Assembly: GCA_036245525.1 (NCBI GenBank)
Contig: BTPG01000008.1
Location: 34,488,850 to 34,552,849 of the forward strand
Reading direction: 5' to 3'
DNA: 64,000 bases
From: Semisulcospira habei
Taxonomy: Eukaryota; Mollusca; Gastropoda; Semisulcospiridae
Positions 45,890 through 56,335 of this stretch are shown here, in pieces. The notes beneath the pieces were generated by a model. The model saw only the letters and a list, made by a program, of their open reading frames with translations, was not told the origin of the DNA and did no database searches. Numbering within the stretch: the stretch's first letter is position 1; every line of letters begins with the position of its first letter. The position numbers and the translations under genes were made by a program.

Positions 45890-47130
45890 TAAGATACCTG
45901 CGGCGCCTAGGGCGCCGGGAGGGAGTGTTGCGCTGCTGCGGTGTCTCCCACCAGCGAGAGGATCTGTCGCTGGGAGGAGAGGTCCCTCAGGTAGCAGCGG
46001 GCGAAAGTGGACTCCGCTCGCCATCTCATAGCCGCCACAAGACTTTGACTGCACCGGTGCTGTCGCAGCGGAACTTGCGGCCATGGCTCTGACCTCGTGC
46101 GCCGCGATGTGCAACATGTGGCATCAACAGGTCAACGTCCTGGAAGGCCGGGCGGATAACTCCCCGGAACCAGGAGGAGCAGGTCTGGGCTGAGATACCA
46201 CGTCTACCTGTGGACAGAGGGAGAAAACAGGTGTGTGCGTCCCCCTGCGCCAGCTTGGTCCGGCGCAGGTACACACGGAAGACTCTCACCGGTTCCTATT
46301 GTCTGGGCTACTGAGTGGAATCTGCCACTCGTACGGGCAGACAGACATAGACTGTAGGGCAGCCAAGGCGACCACGACTTGGCCCTGAAGGCTGGTACCG
46401 TAGTAGTTGCACGGCGCCTTCCGTCCGTAACAGCCCGCCATCTGTGTGTGTGTGACGACAGCGCGTACGGATACTGACCCTGGAAGAGGTAAGGCTGTCA
46501 CCGGGTTTGAAGTCTGTTCTCCCAGGTGGCACCCAACACGCGCAGGGCGAAACAACTGTCGCCGTCATGTAGGCCGCGTCTCGTCCAGGCAGATGTGTCA
46601 GGTAGCTGTAGCATGAACCGGTCGACTGGCACTGCCAGCCACCCGGGTGTGTGGACAGCGTGCATAGTACTGAGCCTGGAGGTTGAGTCAAGGACTGCCC
46701 TGAAGCTCTCCTCCTTGAAACATCCGTCAGGCGCGTCATGTGCCGGGTTCCAACAGACGAGGTTGAGATCCCGTAAGCCCCCAAGGTAGAACTTGGTCCC
46801 TGCGCAGCACAGCGGGGCATTCCAAGCGAAGGGAGCCTCTGAAAGTGAGGTTTTGCAGCTACCCGGGTCTGATGAGCGCAATCGCCTGTAGGAGTCGGCG
46901 ATCATGGTGAGATAGTCCTGAACGGTGAAAGGGGGGCCGTCCTTAGGAGATGAAAAACCCCGAGGAAGCACCCTGCCAGCTGGGGCTTCGTCCAGTTCGG
47001 AAGGAAGAAGGTTGTCATTCCCGTCACACAGCGCTCGTCATCTACCCTCGCAACTCGACTGGTTGAGGGTCTGCGGGTTGTCTCGGTAGCACCCATGGCC
47101 GCCGTAGGAAGCCTCTGTGGAAGAGGGCTT
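45890..47130 (-). pseudogene. Diverged tyrosine recombinase (E8)
   Basis: The N-terminal block (RRPSTSRV, then F-L-P-N-W-T-K-P-Q-L-A-G-C-F) aligns with the ARKPSTRRV..LTNPQLADFLLWLF region of E3. LTMIADSYRRLRSSDPGSCK matches the SMVADTYRHLGLPDPGSCK block. The C-terminus has AAHEVRAMAAS (H-x-x-R) and, in another frame, RWRAESTFARCYLRDLSSQR with the Tyr. Frameshifts abound and most of the middle is unrecognisable. Confidence 0.72.
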
Positions 47131-47399
47131 GCTGCCCAATCTCCGGGTGCGCACCTACATCCACCAACCTGCAACACAAGTAATGGCGGACAACCAAGTG
47201 TATAATTCGTCATTCAATCTCGATGGCGAGCAGTGGAGCTGGAAGATCTGGCCACAGCGACGCCTCCCCGCGCGGCAGGCCTCCAGCGCACTAGCCTCTC
47301 CCAATTACGCCCTCCTTCTCCAAGCAGAGGAGGTGTCCGGTTGAACGGTGATCCCCTAGTAAGTCATCCGTCCTAAGAGAGCTGAAGAAGGGACTGAGA

Positions 47400-48000
47400 G
47401 TCCCTCCTACACTGCCCTGCTCCCGTCTACTGGGAGTCCCACTCGAACAGGACGACCACGCACTCCATCCTCGACGGAATCCCGGCGAAGAAAACACGTA
47501 GTACCTGTCCCGTAGCGTCAGCCCTCTAGTCGACGGCGAAGTGGGCATGATCCCAGCCTACCGCCCGGCTTGCCAACTGGTTACGACTTCGAAACTCGAG
47601 TTGTCCCAGGTCCTGGAGACGCACCGCTGCTCTCAGGTCTTTGTCTGGTATCTGCCGAGATGACGAGGCACTTGTGTCGAGTCGAAGGACGAAGATCGTG
47701 CTCCAATCTACCGTCTAGTGTAAGAGCTGCGTCGACCCTACTGCCACAGGCCCGAGCGCAACGACCTCTCAGGAACTAATTCCTGCCAAGTTGTCCCGTC
47801 TAACTCCCTGTACTTGCGCCCCCGGCCGCAGGATCCACAGCGCCGAAAGGGTAACTTCCTGAAGGCGCTACCGAGGGTAAGTCCATCCGCTCCGGTCCGG
47901 CGCTGCAGCCTGCCGGAACTCCAAGTCGCCGCCACCCAGGGAAGCGAACGCTTCCGCTAGGTCCCGAAGCTGTCGTCTAAGGAGGCGACAAGCGTGCCTG
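47400..48000 (-). pseudogene. Gag core trace (E8)
   Basis: Near 47975-47890 the minus strand gives LRRQLRDLAEAFASLGGGDL, which aligns with the LPQPPGFRDLADAFSAHLP block of other Gags. Downstream similarity is too weak to trace. Confidence 0.55.
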
Positions 48001-49260
48001 GTCACCGCTGACTACGGCCAGGCCCAAGCGAAGAGTAGCACCCCGTCGGGGAAATGAAGCGACTAGCCGCAAGTCATCTCAGGCGGAGCTAATCTGAACT
48101 GTGTGCATACCCCCGATGAAGACGGCGTCCACAGTGAAGTCTGTCGGACCAGTCCTCCACCCGCGCTGACCTCTATCCCTCGCGCGCCTGGAGTATGCTG
48201 TCCCTGACGTTCACAGGAGTGTGCCGTTGGCGTCCCGTCGCCGCCTCCGTCTCTCGGATGTAAGTCGCCCAATCCGGTGCCTCGGACGAACCGCGCCTCC
48301 GCGGAAGAGTGGTCCCTGCCAATCCTGTCTGACGGTCCACAGTGTTTTAAGAAGGCTGCTACATCCAGCGGCGCCCGCAGCGTGAATCAGCTGCGTGACA
48401 GGCCTTGAAAGCCTCCTTGTCGGTCTGCCCAGGGGGCCAAGAAGTTCTCCACTGCGCGGTGCCCTGCGTGGCCGACTCTCCACTCAGCCGCGCGTAATCG
48501 ATCAGGACGGACGCAGCACCCGTTGGCAGCGGAAGAAAGTAGGATCCAGCTGAAGCCACCAGCGCCTCCCCCGGCGCCCTGAAGCGGAGACAGAAGCCGA
48601 CCAGAAGGGGCAGGGACTTGAATGCTTGGACGCGATGAGGGGACCTGCGTAGTCCCCGGCCCGAGTAGACTCTCCTGTAAATCTTCGCAGTAGCCGGCGA
48701 ACGCAAGACCTCTCGGAACTGCGAGCGTAGCGACGTAGAGAAGCTAACCTCGTCCAGCCACGGCGAATGACGTCCTCTGGCGTCCAGCGGGAACCGTATG
48801 TTCCGCCCGCAGGCGAAGGGATGTCCAACCCCTCCGAAGTCCGGGAAACTCCGGCCGGCGGCGATCCAACGAAGGCGGACCCCGCACTTGGAAGGAACAA
48901 CGTAGTCTCAGGGGGCCGCTCCCCCGAACGGTGGCGAAAACTCGGAGAGCCCGTCTTTCCCTTGCGTAGCAAGCCATGGAACTGGGACGGCGTCTCCTGT
49001 TCCTCTCGTACCCCTGGCTTCTGTGAGGCGAGTCCCTGCTTCCGAAGGGGAACTGAAGATCATGAGCGAACGCCGGAACCCGGATCCCATCGTGAGATCG
49101 TCTCTTCTGCACTGCATCTAGAGCGGCTCTCGTCTGCATGGTCGGCGCGAGGCGTGGCCCAACATCACCGAGCCGGGATCCTGCAGTGCGAAGTGCAGTG
49201 GTCCTGTAGCCCTTGCGGTCGCCACAAGCCATAAAAAACTGGTGAGCAGCCCGGGCGAGG
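48000..49260. other. E8 interior, GC-rich, unassigned
   Basis: Open frames exist on the minus strand (for example 48502-48972) but none matches a known domain. Position suggests the Gag linker of E8. Confidence 0.4.
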
Positions 49261-49975
49261 GCGCCCAACCTAATAATAAGAAAAATTAAATTAATCAATG
49301 CTTAATGCATGAGCACAATTTGATTGTAATAGCCCTTAAGGGATAATCAAGTTATTGAATTAGATTAAAATATGGGAGACAGAATACCCCTCTGTTTTCT
49401 CATCTCTATTGCCCAAAGCAAAGAAATCGGATTAGAGGTTCCAGGAACCTAACCTTGGAAGGATAAGAGGTGTCGCGCCCCAGCGGCCTGGCGAACCGCT
49501 GAGCCGCTGGGAAAGCAACCTTTTAACCCCTGTGTCGCGCACCACGATAAACGTACATACTCATACGTGTTTGCTACCGCGCCCACATGCTCTCACAGAC
49601 ACTAGACACTGTCCAGCGCCTGAGAAGCCGAGCAGTCGCTTCTGCATGTCCGTTTATGACTTGTCTGGCCCGGGACTGGAAGCATCGTAGGTACGGTAGC
49701 CGACGCCAGCCCTCCGCAGTCAGTGACTACAAGCTTACTGGGCCGGGGCGCCTAGGTCACTGCCGTTGACATGGGCCCCACCTTGATGCTCTGTCCACCT
49801 GCTGTTTGTCCACTCTGGCCTGCGGAAGGACAGTGGAGCGGGTCACTCTTGAGGCCGGGTCCCGGGCCGGTGGAAGAATCATTGGTTTAGCCATGCAAGT
49901 AGAGGTTGTCAGCTACCTCTCCTGCTGACCAGAGCCCAGAACAAGGTATCTTGTGCTTTACAGGTCCGGGACCAC
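49261..49975. other. AT-rich then mixed sequence inside E8, possible further insertion
   Basis: Composition drops sharply at 49261 (aataataagaaaaattaaat). A GC-rich foldback lies at 49482-49512 (ccagcggcctggcgaaccgctgagccgctggg). No coding support is seen. It could be a small non-autonomous element. Confidence 0.4.
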
Positions 49976-51360
49976 CTTGGGTCCCACCTTAAAACACTTG
50001 GGCGTCTCTGTCCGGCGATCTCTGACAGACGACATACTCTCTCTGTGGGACAGCAAGGCACTGCTTCTGATTGGGGTCCCCTTTGTTACTCTTGGGCGTC
50101 TCTGACAGGCGAGCTCTGAAAGACGCCGACCGCTCTCTGAGTGACAACTTGCCGACCTGGTTACCCCCTGGGTGCAGTCAGTGTACTTTCAACTGACTAA
50201 AAGTGTACTTTGGACTCACATGTGTATTATTCACAAGCCAGTGAGTTGTCAGTTTCTCCAAAATGTGTATTTGTGTATAACGTGCACATGTATGTGTACC
50301 CCAAGCAAATAGTGTACTTCAATACGCCGAATGTGTATGGTAAACAGGTCTGGGCAACCAAGCCACTAAGATAGCAACGCAATTTAGTAATATTTAGGTA
50401 AATACCCCTTGTCAATAGACAAACAGAGAATCAGCCACGACTTATTACTTTCGTATGAGGGAAGTGGCAACCAAGCCACTGCTTCCGTGGCCACGATCTC
50501 CGATAGGCGTCGCACGCTCTCTGTGGGACAGCAAGGCCACTGCTTGTGCCCTGAGTCCGACCTTGTGGCTGTCAGGCGTCTCTGCCCGGCGATCTGATAG
50601 GCGTGGTACGCTCTCTGTGGGGAAACAAAGCCACTGCTCTGACTTGGGTCCCAGCTTGTCCCTGCCAGGTGTCACTGCCCGGCGATCTGATAGGCGTGGT
50701 ACGCTCTCTGTGGGACCACGAAGTCCCTGCTTCGGACTTGGGTTTCGCCTTGTTACACTCTGATATCAGTGTCTGGCGATCTCTGATAGGCAACGTACGC
50801 TCTCTGCGGGACAACGAAGTCCCTGCCTCTGACTTGGGACCCACCTTGTTCATCTCGGACATCAATGCCCGGCGGTCTCTGATAGGCGTCGTACGCTCTC
50901 TGCGGGACAACGAAGTCCCTGCTGCTGACTTGGGTCGCACCTTGTAAACTCGGACATCAATGCCCGGCGATCTCGGATAGGCGTCGTACGCTCTCTGCGG
51001 GACAACGAAGTCCCTATCTCTGTGCGGGACAACGAAGCCCCTGTTCCTGACTTGAGGCGTCGTACGCTCTTTGCGGGACAACGAAGTCCCTATCTCTGTG
51101 CGTGACCACGAAGTCCCTGTTCCTGCCTTGAGGCGTCGTACGCTCTCTGCGGGACAACGAAGTCCCTATCTCTGTGCGGGTCAACGAAGTCCCTGTTTCT
51201 GACTTGAGGCGTCGTACGTTCTCTGCGGGACAATGAAGTCCCTATCTCTGTGCGGGACAGCGAAGTCCCTGTTTCTGACTTGAGACGTCGAACGTTCTCT
51301 GCGGGACAACGAAGTCCCTATCTCTGTGCGGGACAACGAAGTCCCTGTTCCTGACGTGGG
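49976..51360. repeat. Satellite-like tandem repeats inside E8 (93-96 bp and 76 bp)
   Basis: The marker gtacgctctctg recurs at 50606, 50699, 50795, 50891 and 50986 (93-96 bp apart), with older copies near 50020-50150 and 50510. It then recurs at 51061, 51137, 51213 and 51289 with an exact 76-bp period. The 76-bp unit contains a doubled 'gggacaacgaagtccct'. The long units are a multiple of three and stay open on the minus strand (RRERTTPIRDR). An AT-rich segment interrupts at 50165-50450. Confidence 0.85.
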
Positions 51361-51539
51361 TCCCTCCTTGTTAGCTTGGACATCACTGTCGGCCGACCTC
51401 TGAGTAGGACGCAAACGGAGGTAAGCCCCCCCAGCGTTAACCATCTCTCTTCCAGTCATGAGGCGGACACCTCACCAGTGTGGGTCGACTCGCCTCCTGC
51501 TCAGGGAAGGCCCTCCGCATGCTCGTCCGAGGGGCCCTG

Positions 51540-51774
51540 AAAGTCGCCACACATCGTGCAGATCCGAACCTAGTTACTGCAACAAGAGGGTACAAGATGA
51601 AAGAGCGAGCGTGGCCTCTAAGGTCACGCAATAACAACGCGCGCGCGCTGGCGAATCGGACATAATTGAATATGTAGTCGAATGAAACGAGTGTACAGCG
51701 CGTGCCGACGCTCGGCGCTCCTTCCCACCCAAGGGCGCCGGTCGAGGGCATTCACCGAGATCTTACCTGGCCAT
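51540..51774 (-). pseudogene. Gag start and Cys-rich domain (E8), decayed
   Basis: ATGGCCAG/gtaaga at 51774-51761 and acceptor ctcttgttgcag at about 51583 would join to give M-A-S-N, then a TAG, then VRICTMCGDFQGPSDEHAEG. C-x2-C and F-Q-x-P-S-D are conserved, with Trp changed to Gly. This fixes the 5' end of E8 gag. Confidence 0.65.
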
Positions 51775-52272
51775 GGCGGAAAAAAGGAGCAAACCCACGT
51801 ATCACCATATCGTAACAGCACGCCACACAGCCCGACCGGTTCGGAGCGCAGGCCGAAGCAGCGTCCGGAAGCCGCCAGTCACAGTCTCCATGGTACAAGC
51901 CGTAGGCCCGTAGAACACACAGGTCGACGAGGCGGCACAGCGTGAGCACTACTACCCCCAGTCACGCCACCATCTCCACAGTTCAAGTCCCAACGAACTA
52001 ACAGTCAAGGTCGAAACGACCGGCCAAGAACCAAAGCGGAGCTCGAACAGACACAACCTACTTCAGCCAGCTAAGAACTAAAACTGGGGTATGCTGGGTA
52101 ATCTTGTACCGGATGTGAGTAAGGGGAGGCTATTCGGGTTTGGCATAGTCTATGGCGCCCCACTCCTGCCAACACCCCCTTATACGGACACAACCAAAAT
52201 TTGGCTAAAATTAGGCCAGCTAAGAGCCATTCCTAAGTGTAATACCATCGGTAATGTGTTTTGAGAAAACAA

Positions 52273-52518
52273 GTGTCTGATCGGTGTATGCGCGGTGACT
52301 GGCTACGAGCTGGGGCGCTAGGGGACACCGGAAGCCTCGCCGCGCCATGCAAAGGGTCATGAAGTGACGAGCTATGGCGACGCTTATGCAAAAAAGTGTC
52401 TGATCGGTGTATGCGCGGAGACCGGCTACGAGCCGGGGCGCTAGGGGACACCGGAAGCCTTGACGCGCCGTGCAAAGGGTCATGAAGAGACGAGCTATGG
52501 CAACGCGGAGGCGGAAAA
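52273..52518 (-). repeat. 123-bp (41-codon) tandem repeats in E7 gag
   Basis: Units start at 52273 and 52396. A third lies on the far side of E8 at about 45310-45429. Each encodes variants of HSSSLHDPLHGAARLPVSPS followed by APARSQSPRIHRSD. The array was cut by E8. Confidence 0.88.
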
Positions 52519-53270
52519 GTGTAGGTGGGCAAGGCCACACCAGTCTGATCGGTAACCGTGCCAGGGTTAATCGGATGCCGGTGTCCCGTCCCCTGAGGGA
52601 GAGGGGGAAGTCGCCGCGAGTGACCCGTCTCTGTAGAGCGGGTGCGCGGGACCGATAGTAAACAGTGCTTCTGAGAGCGAGAATGCATAGGAGAGGAAAA
52701 GAACTTACCTCCCACAGCAGAAGGGACAGCGTCCGTCGCCTTGTCCGGAGGGATAGGCGAAAATACCTGCAAGGGTCCCGGAACCGGGGCACGGGAGTGT
52801 AGAGTGAGTGAGCGAACGGAGTCCGGGGACTGAGAGCGACTGGACAACCCATCAACTGCGGCCGAAGTGGGAGGAGCTGGTGGGACTGGAGCCGTAGAAG
52901 AAGGAATGGGGCGCTTGCGATGATAGAAGCTCCACATTTGAGACCAACGGTCTTCTTTCCAAACAGCGCAAGTAGCGCAAGTCTTATCAGATGTGCAGCC
53001 CAAGCACGGTAAGCAGCGCAGATGCAAATCCGACGGCCACAGGAAGTTGCCGCAGGCGGGGCACATTCTGAGTTGGCTACTGCAACAAATCATGCAAACA
53101 GAGGATAACCGCGCAGGGTTCGGGGCCACGAAGGCCAAGTGTATGACCGTTGCAACCGACCGACGGAGACGAAGTCGAAAGAAAAGGCCAAAACGCCGTA
53201 ATTCCACGGAAATTGCCCCAGTAAGCTGTAATCGCCGGGCAAGACAATGTCCGAGGCCTTACCTGGCCAT
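52519..53270 (-). pseudogene. Gag N-terminal part (E7): Cys-rich domain
   Basis: The mini-exon ATGGCCAG/gtaagg is at 53270-53257. The acceptor atttgttgcag lies just before TAGCCAACTCAGAATG, and AG + T gives Ser in frame with SQLRMCPACGNFLWPSDLHL and RCLPCLGCTSDKTCATCAVW. All seven Cys are present. WSQMWSFYHRKRP follows, then a Pro/Ser/Thr-rich linker into the 41-residue repeats. Confidence 0.78.
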
Positions 53271-53808
53271 CGGGGAAGATCGAACCGACAAAAACGAATG
53301 AGGAATACGAAGAAACACGGAGACTGAAAACTACGGAACCAAACAAAATGGCAGCTAAGTATAGAACTTGAAAATAACAGCCTCTCGCGAGATCGGGAAG
53401 GGAGGCTATCCAGAGGATAGGGAGGCCACTCAGGGGATGGGGTAGCTGCTTGCTGTCCCTTGCTGTGTAACAACACAACAATTTTGGAGGCTGAAATTGA
53501 CAGGCTAAGTATGTCTTCCTATCAGTAATACCATCGGTAACGTTTTTGATGAAACAAACGTGGAGACTGATGATGAGGAAACCAAACAAAATGGAAGCTA
53601 AGTAAAGAACTGGCAATAACGGACTCTCGCGAGATTAGGAAGGGAGGCTACTTGGAGGATAGGGAGGCCACTCAGGGGATTAGGTAACTGCTTACTAAAG
53701 TTACGTCCCGGGTTGTGTAGCAACACAACAATTTTGGAGGCTGAAATTGATAGGCTAAGTATATCTTCCTATCAGTAATACCATCGGTAACGTTTTTGAA
53801 GAAATAAA

Positions 53809-54345
53809 TGTCATCCTTTACTCTGCTCAGCCCTGACACACTAAAACTAAATACTGCTGAGTTGGTATACCTTGCCCTGCGCCTAGGTGACATGCACCAG
53901 CGGCGCCATTGTAGATATTTTCGCACCTGACCAGTAACTCGGACCGGTCCTGTGCACCAGATCAGTTTAGAGCGTGTGCTCTCTGCACTTGTAATGAGCA
54001 ATCTCAGAGAAAGAATCACGTGACGTTTGATTGCTGCAAAATAAGATGAATAAAGAATAAACCCTTTCCCATATGCAGTCAGGCAATAATGCATCCTTAT
54101 GCTAGCACGAGACATCCCACGATTTGGCAGATTTGAAAAATAGCTTTTTCGGCTGCGATCACAATCTTCCGCGGGAACGTACAAGACCACACTAGTGCAG
54201 AAACCTACCTGCGCGTGCAGTTCTGGTGCACAGAACCAGTCCAAGTGACCGGACAGATGCGAAAATCGCAGTAATGATGCCACTGGTGCGTTTAACCTAG
54301 GTACAGGGCGAGGTATACCAACTCTGCCTAAACACTGATTGACCA
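53809..54345. mobile_element. MITE with terminal inverted repeats of about 120 bp
   Basis: The left arm 53848-53968 (gagttggtataccttgccct ...) is the inverted match of the right arm 54208-54331 (... agggcgaggtataccaactc), at about 75-80% by eye. The middle (53970-54205) has no coding frame. It lies immediately right of E6. Confidence 0.75.
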
Positions 54346-54845
54346 TGATAGTTCAAGGATGGTGCCAGAATAGCTTGGTGCATCCAGATCAAGCTATCCA
54401 GGCACAATCCTTGAACCTTCATAGTTGATCTGTTTCCTGAACAATAATGTAATCTTCAGAGGACAGTTCCCAAATTTTGGAACTTCAACCACACACCTCA
54501 ATGTGTTAACATGTCATGAATTCACAAACTAGTAGCACTCAACTTAGCACTGTTCTAAAAGGGGCAGATTGACTGCAACAACTTATGGTAGCACCTAATC
54601 AGTTTGTAGAATTTTCAGTTGCTAAGCTAATCAGGCACTGAACTATAGCGACAGAGCGATCAATTTTCTCTGCAAATGTACAGAACATGATTTTGATCGA
54701 TAGACTGATAAATTAATTCAGATTTAGCTTGAGACAATAGTACTGTTTCCTTGCTCTATGTCTAAACAGCACTCAGACAAAACTTGCAAGCCATAGCAGT
54801 TCAAGAACAGACATTATCAAAAGTTTTGATTTTAGCAGTCAGTCT
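54346..54845. other. Intron sequence, no gene
   Basis: It contains an H1 hairpin at 54337-54437 (ggtgccagaatagcttggtg / caagctatccaggcac). The rest is AT-rich and featureless. Confidence 0.6.
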
Positions 54846-55089
54846 GTGTCCATGAATAGGCCATTTATCCTTGTGATGAAGCTCTATGCCCACGCATACA
54901 GGGATTTTGCATTGTGCTGTCTTGTCAGTGGGTTTTTCAGGTGTCAAATGTTCCGTGTTTTCAATGGTTCCATGCGGTCGCGAGGGCAACGATCTGCACG
55001 GAGTTTTAGTGGCGCAGCTCAGCCTAACAGAGCTCAAGAGCAGTTAGTACATGCTATTCTGTCATAGAGGATGGACATATGTCGGATAC

Positions 55090-56135
55090 ACTAGCAGTAT
55101 TCCAAGACTCTGAAACCTAGATTTCAGGTACATTTTTATATGTAATATTGACAGCTAGTGAGTTAAAGGTAGTATGCGTTAGTAAGATTTAGTTCGGTTG
55201 TTTAGCGTGGATATGGTTCAGTTATGTCAGTTTAGAACTTGTTGAGATAACTGGGGATTTTTCTATTTAGTTATTTACCGGGATGGATAACTGAGGAATG
55301 TGATGTGTGTATGCCTAGGTTGTTTTTGAAGGTAGTATGCTGGTCTGTTAAGTATAATCTTTTCCTAGGTACGAACTATTGTATGGGGCATGCGTCATGT
55401 TATAGTCTTTTTCAGTGTAGTGACTGAGTTGTGGTGTGTTGTGAATCTAGTATTCTGTTTTATGAAGCACGAGTGTGTGAATGAACATGTAGATTTATTT
55501 GTATCAGCCAGGTTATGTAATGTACCTCATATCATCCAATATGTGTTTGTTAAGCAAGTGTTATGACATTAGAACTTTATTGTACAAAGTTCTTGTGAGG
55601 AGCGAGGGACTTGATGCCGAGAAGTCAACAGAGGCTGCCGCTGGAGGAACGTGTCATGAGGACATTCACCGCTCGGGGAGCGAGAGACTTGGTGCCGAGC
55701 CATCAAAGTCAACAGAAGATGTGCTAGAGGAGTGTGTCGAGAGGACGTCCACAGCTCAGGGAGCGTGGGACAGCTTCAGGAATGCGTGACGAAAGAAACT
55801 ACACGCCTAGACATGGAGCAACATGTGAATGATACAGAACGATAACACCAGTTGAGCAGGTTGGATAATGAGGCCAGTTTACCTAACCTGGCTTTTATTA
55901 TATTGTGTGTGGATTGAGTGTGATGTGCTAGTGTTGAGAATTGTGTATTTTGTGAAGAGTAATTTTTGTTAGTTAGGATTATATGGGCCACAGAAAGAAA
56001 GAAATGATGTTTTGCGTTTATACTGCACGAATGTGTCCAAATGAGAGTTAGTGTTGTTTGTGCATGTGCCCGTTGCATTTGTGAGTCTGTGCATGTGACT
56101 GGTTGAAAGTCTGCGTGCGTTACAATCCTGATGGC
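55090..56135 (+). repeat. Dispersed repeat R1, long copy
   Basis: It shares ordered blocks with 20295-20860. It carries an extra segment of about 450 bp (55129-55583) bounded by gatttcag/gtacat and tgtacaaag/ttcttgt, and an internal duplication at 55615-55765 (two ggagcgagagactt-type units). The class is unknown. Confidence 0.55.
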
Positions 56136-56161
56136 CACACGTGATAAGCAAATCAACTCAC

Positions 56162-56335
56162 CTTTTCAAAGCCTAGCTCACAGCTGGCGTGGACAGCATG
56201 GTTGAGTGCCTCTAGCTGTTGGTAGTCATAGTGCTGGTCCCACACGGTCCCTCCGCACACCATGCCTGTGTCAAGCCCTTCCCCAAATCCCATGTCTTCA
56301 CTGGTGCTGGCCTCACGAGCCTCCACACCAAGCTC
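56162..56335 (-). CDS. NPHP3: NPHP3-like exon (before the NTPase)
   Basis: The acceptor is catggtttcag and the donor is TTTGAAAAG/gtgagt. It is 58 codons, in phase 0 at both ends. It encodes ELGVEAREASTSEDMGFGEG and LDTGMVCGGTVWDQHYDYQQ, then LEALNHAVHASCELGFEK. The L-x-x-L-N-H-A-V...C-x-L-G-F/Y-E-K block precedes the P-loop in nephrocystin-3. The next exon found is 24 kb away. Confidence 0.82.

Larger units (their letters stand above)
45430..52272 (-). mobile_element. DIRS-derived element E8, highly diverged, RT-less
   Basis: Inverted ends lie at 45478-45665 and 52070-52248 with an internal complementary region at 45694-45793. It is nested in the E7 gag repeat array with only AA/AAA shared at the edges. 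Recombinase and Gag traces are present. From the Gag core (about 47975) to the recombinase N-terminus (about 47120) there is no room for, and no trace of, RT or RNase H. It holds satellite-like tandem repeats at 50000-51360. Confidence 0.85.
38074..53558 (-). mobile_element. DIRS retrotransposon E7, inserted in E6 and itself split twice
   Basis: Inverted ends lie at 38117-38325 and 53345-53535, with an internal complementary region at 38349-38446. It sits in the E6 leader: the flanks read ..gatgaagaaa / cgtggagactg.., which rejoin to match E7's own leader at 53310-53330. There is no target duplication. A LINE (38865-41060) interrupts the recombinase and DIRS E8 (45430-52272) interrupts the gag repeats. 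Confidence 0.9.
32996..53808 (-). mobile_element. DIRS retrotransposon E6, split by nested E7
   Basis: The left end (33035-33245) is the inverted match of 53590-53785, not of the nearer 53345-53535, so E6 spans the whole stack. The inner parts 32996-38073 and 53559-53808 are E6 DNA; 38074-53558 is E7. The internal complementary region is 33270-33364. The recombinase is mostly deleted and catalytically dead. E6 is the oldest layer. Confidence 0.88.

Noticed and set aside
49430..49560. tRNA-derived SINE
   Set aside because: The GC-rich foldback has weak A-box-like bases but no convincing B box or tail.
50455..51364. CRISPR-like array
   Set aside because: Direct repeats are 76-96 bp with no separate spacers, in an animal genome inside a retroelement. 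It is a tandem satellite.
53672..54346. 224-codon minus-strand open frame
   Set aside because: Runs through the E6 end and both arms of a MITE. There is no domain, so it is chance.
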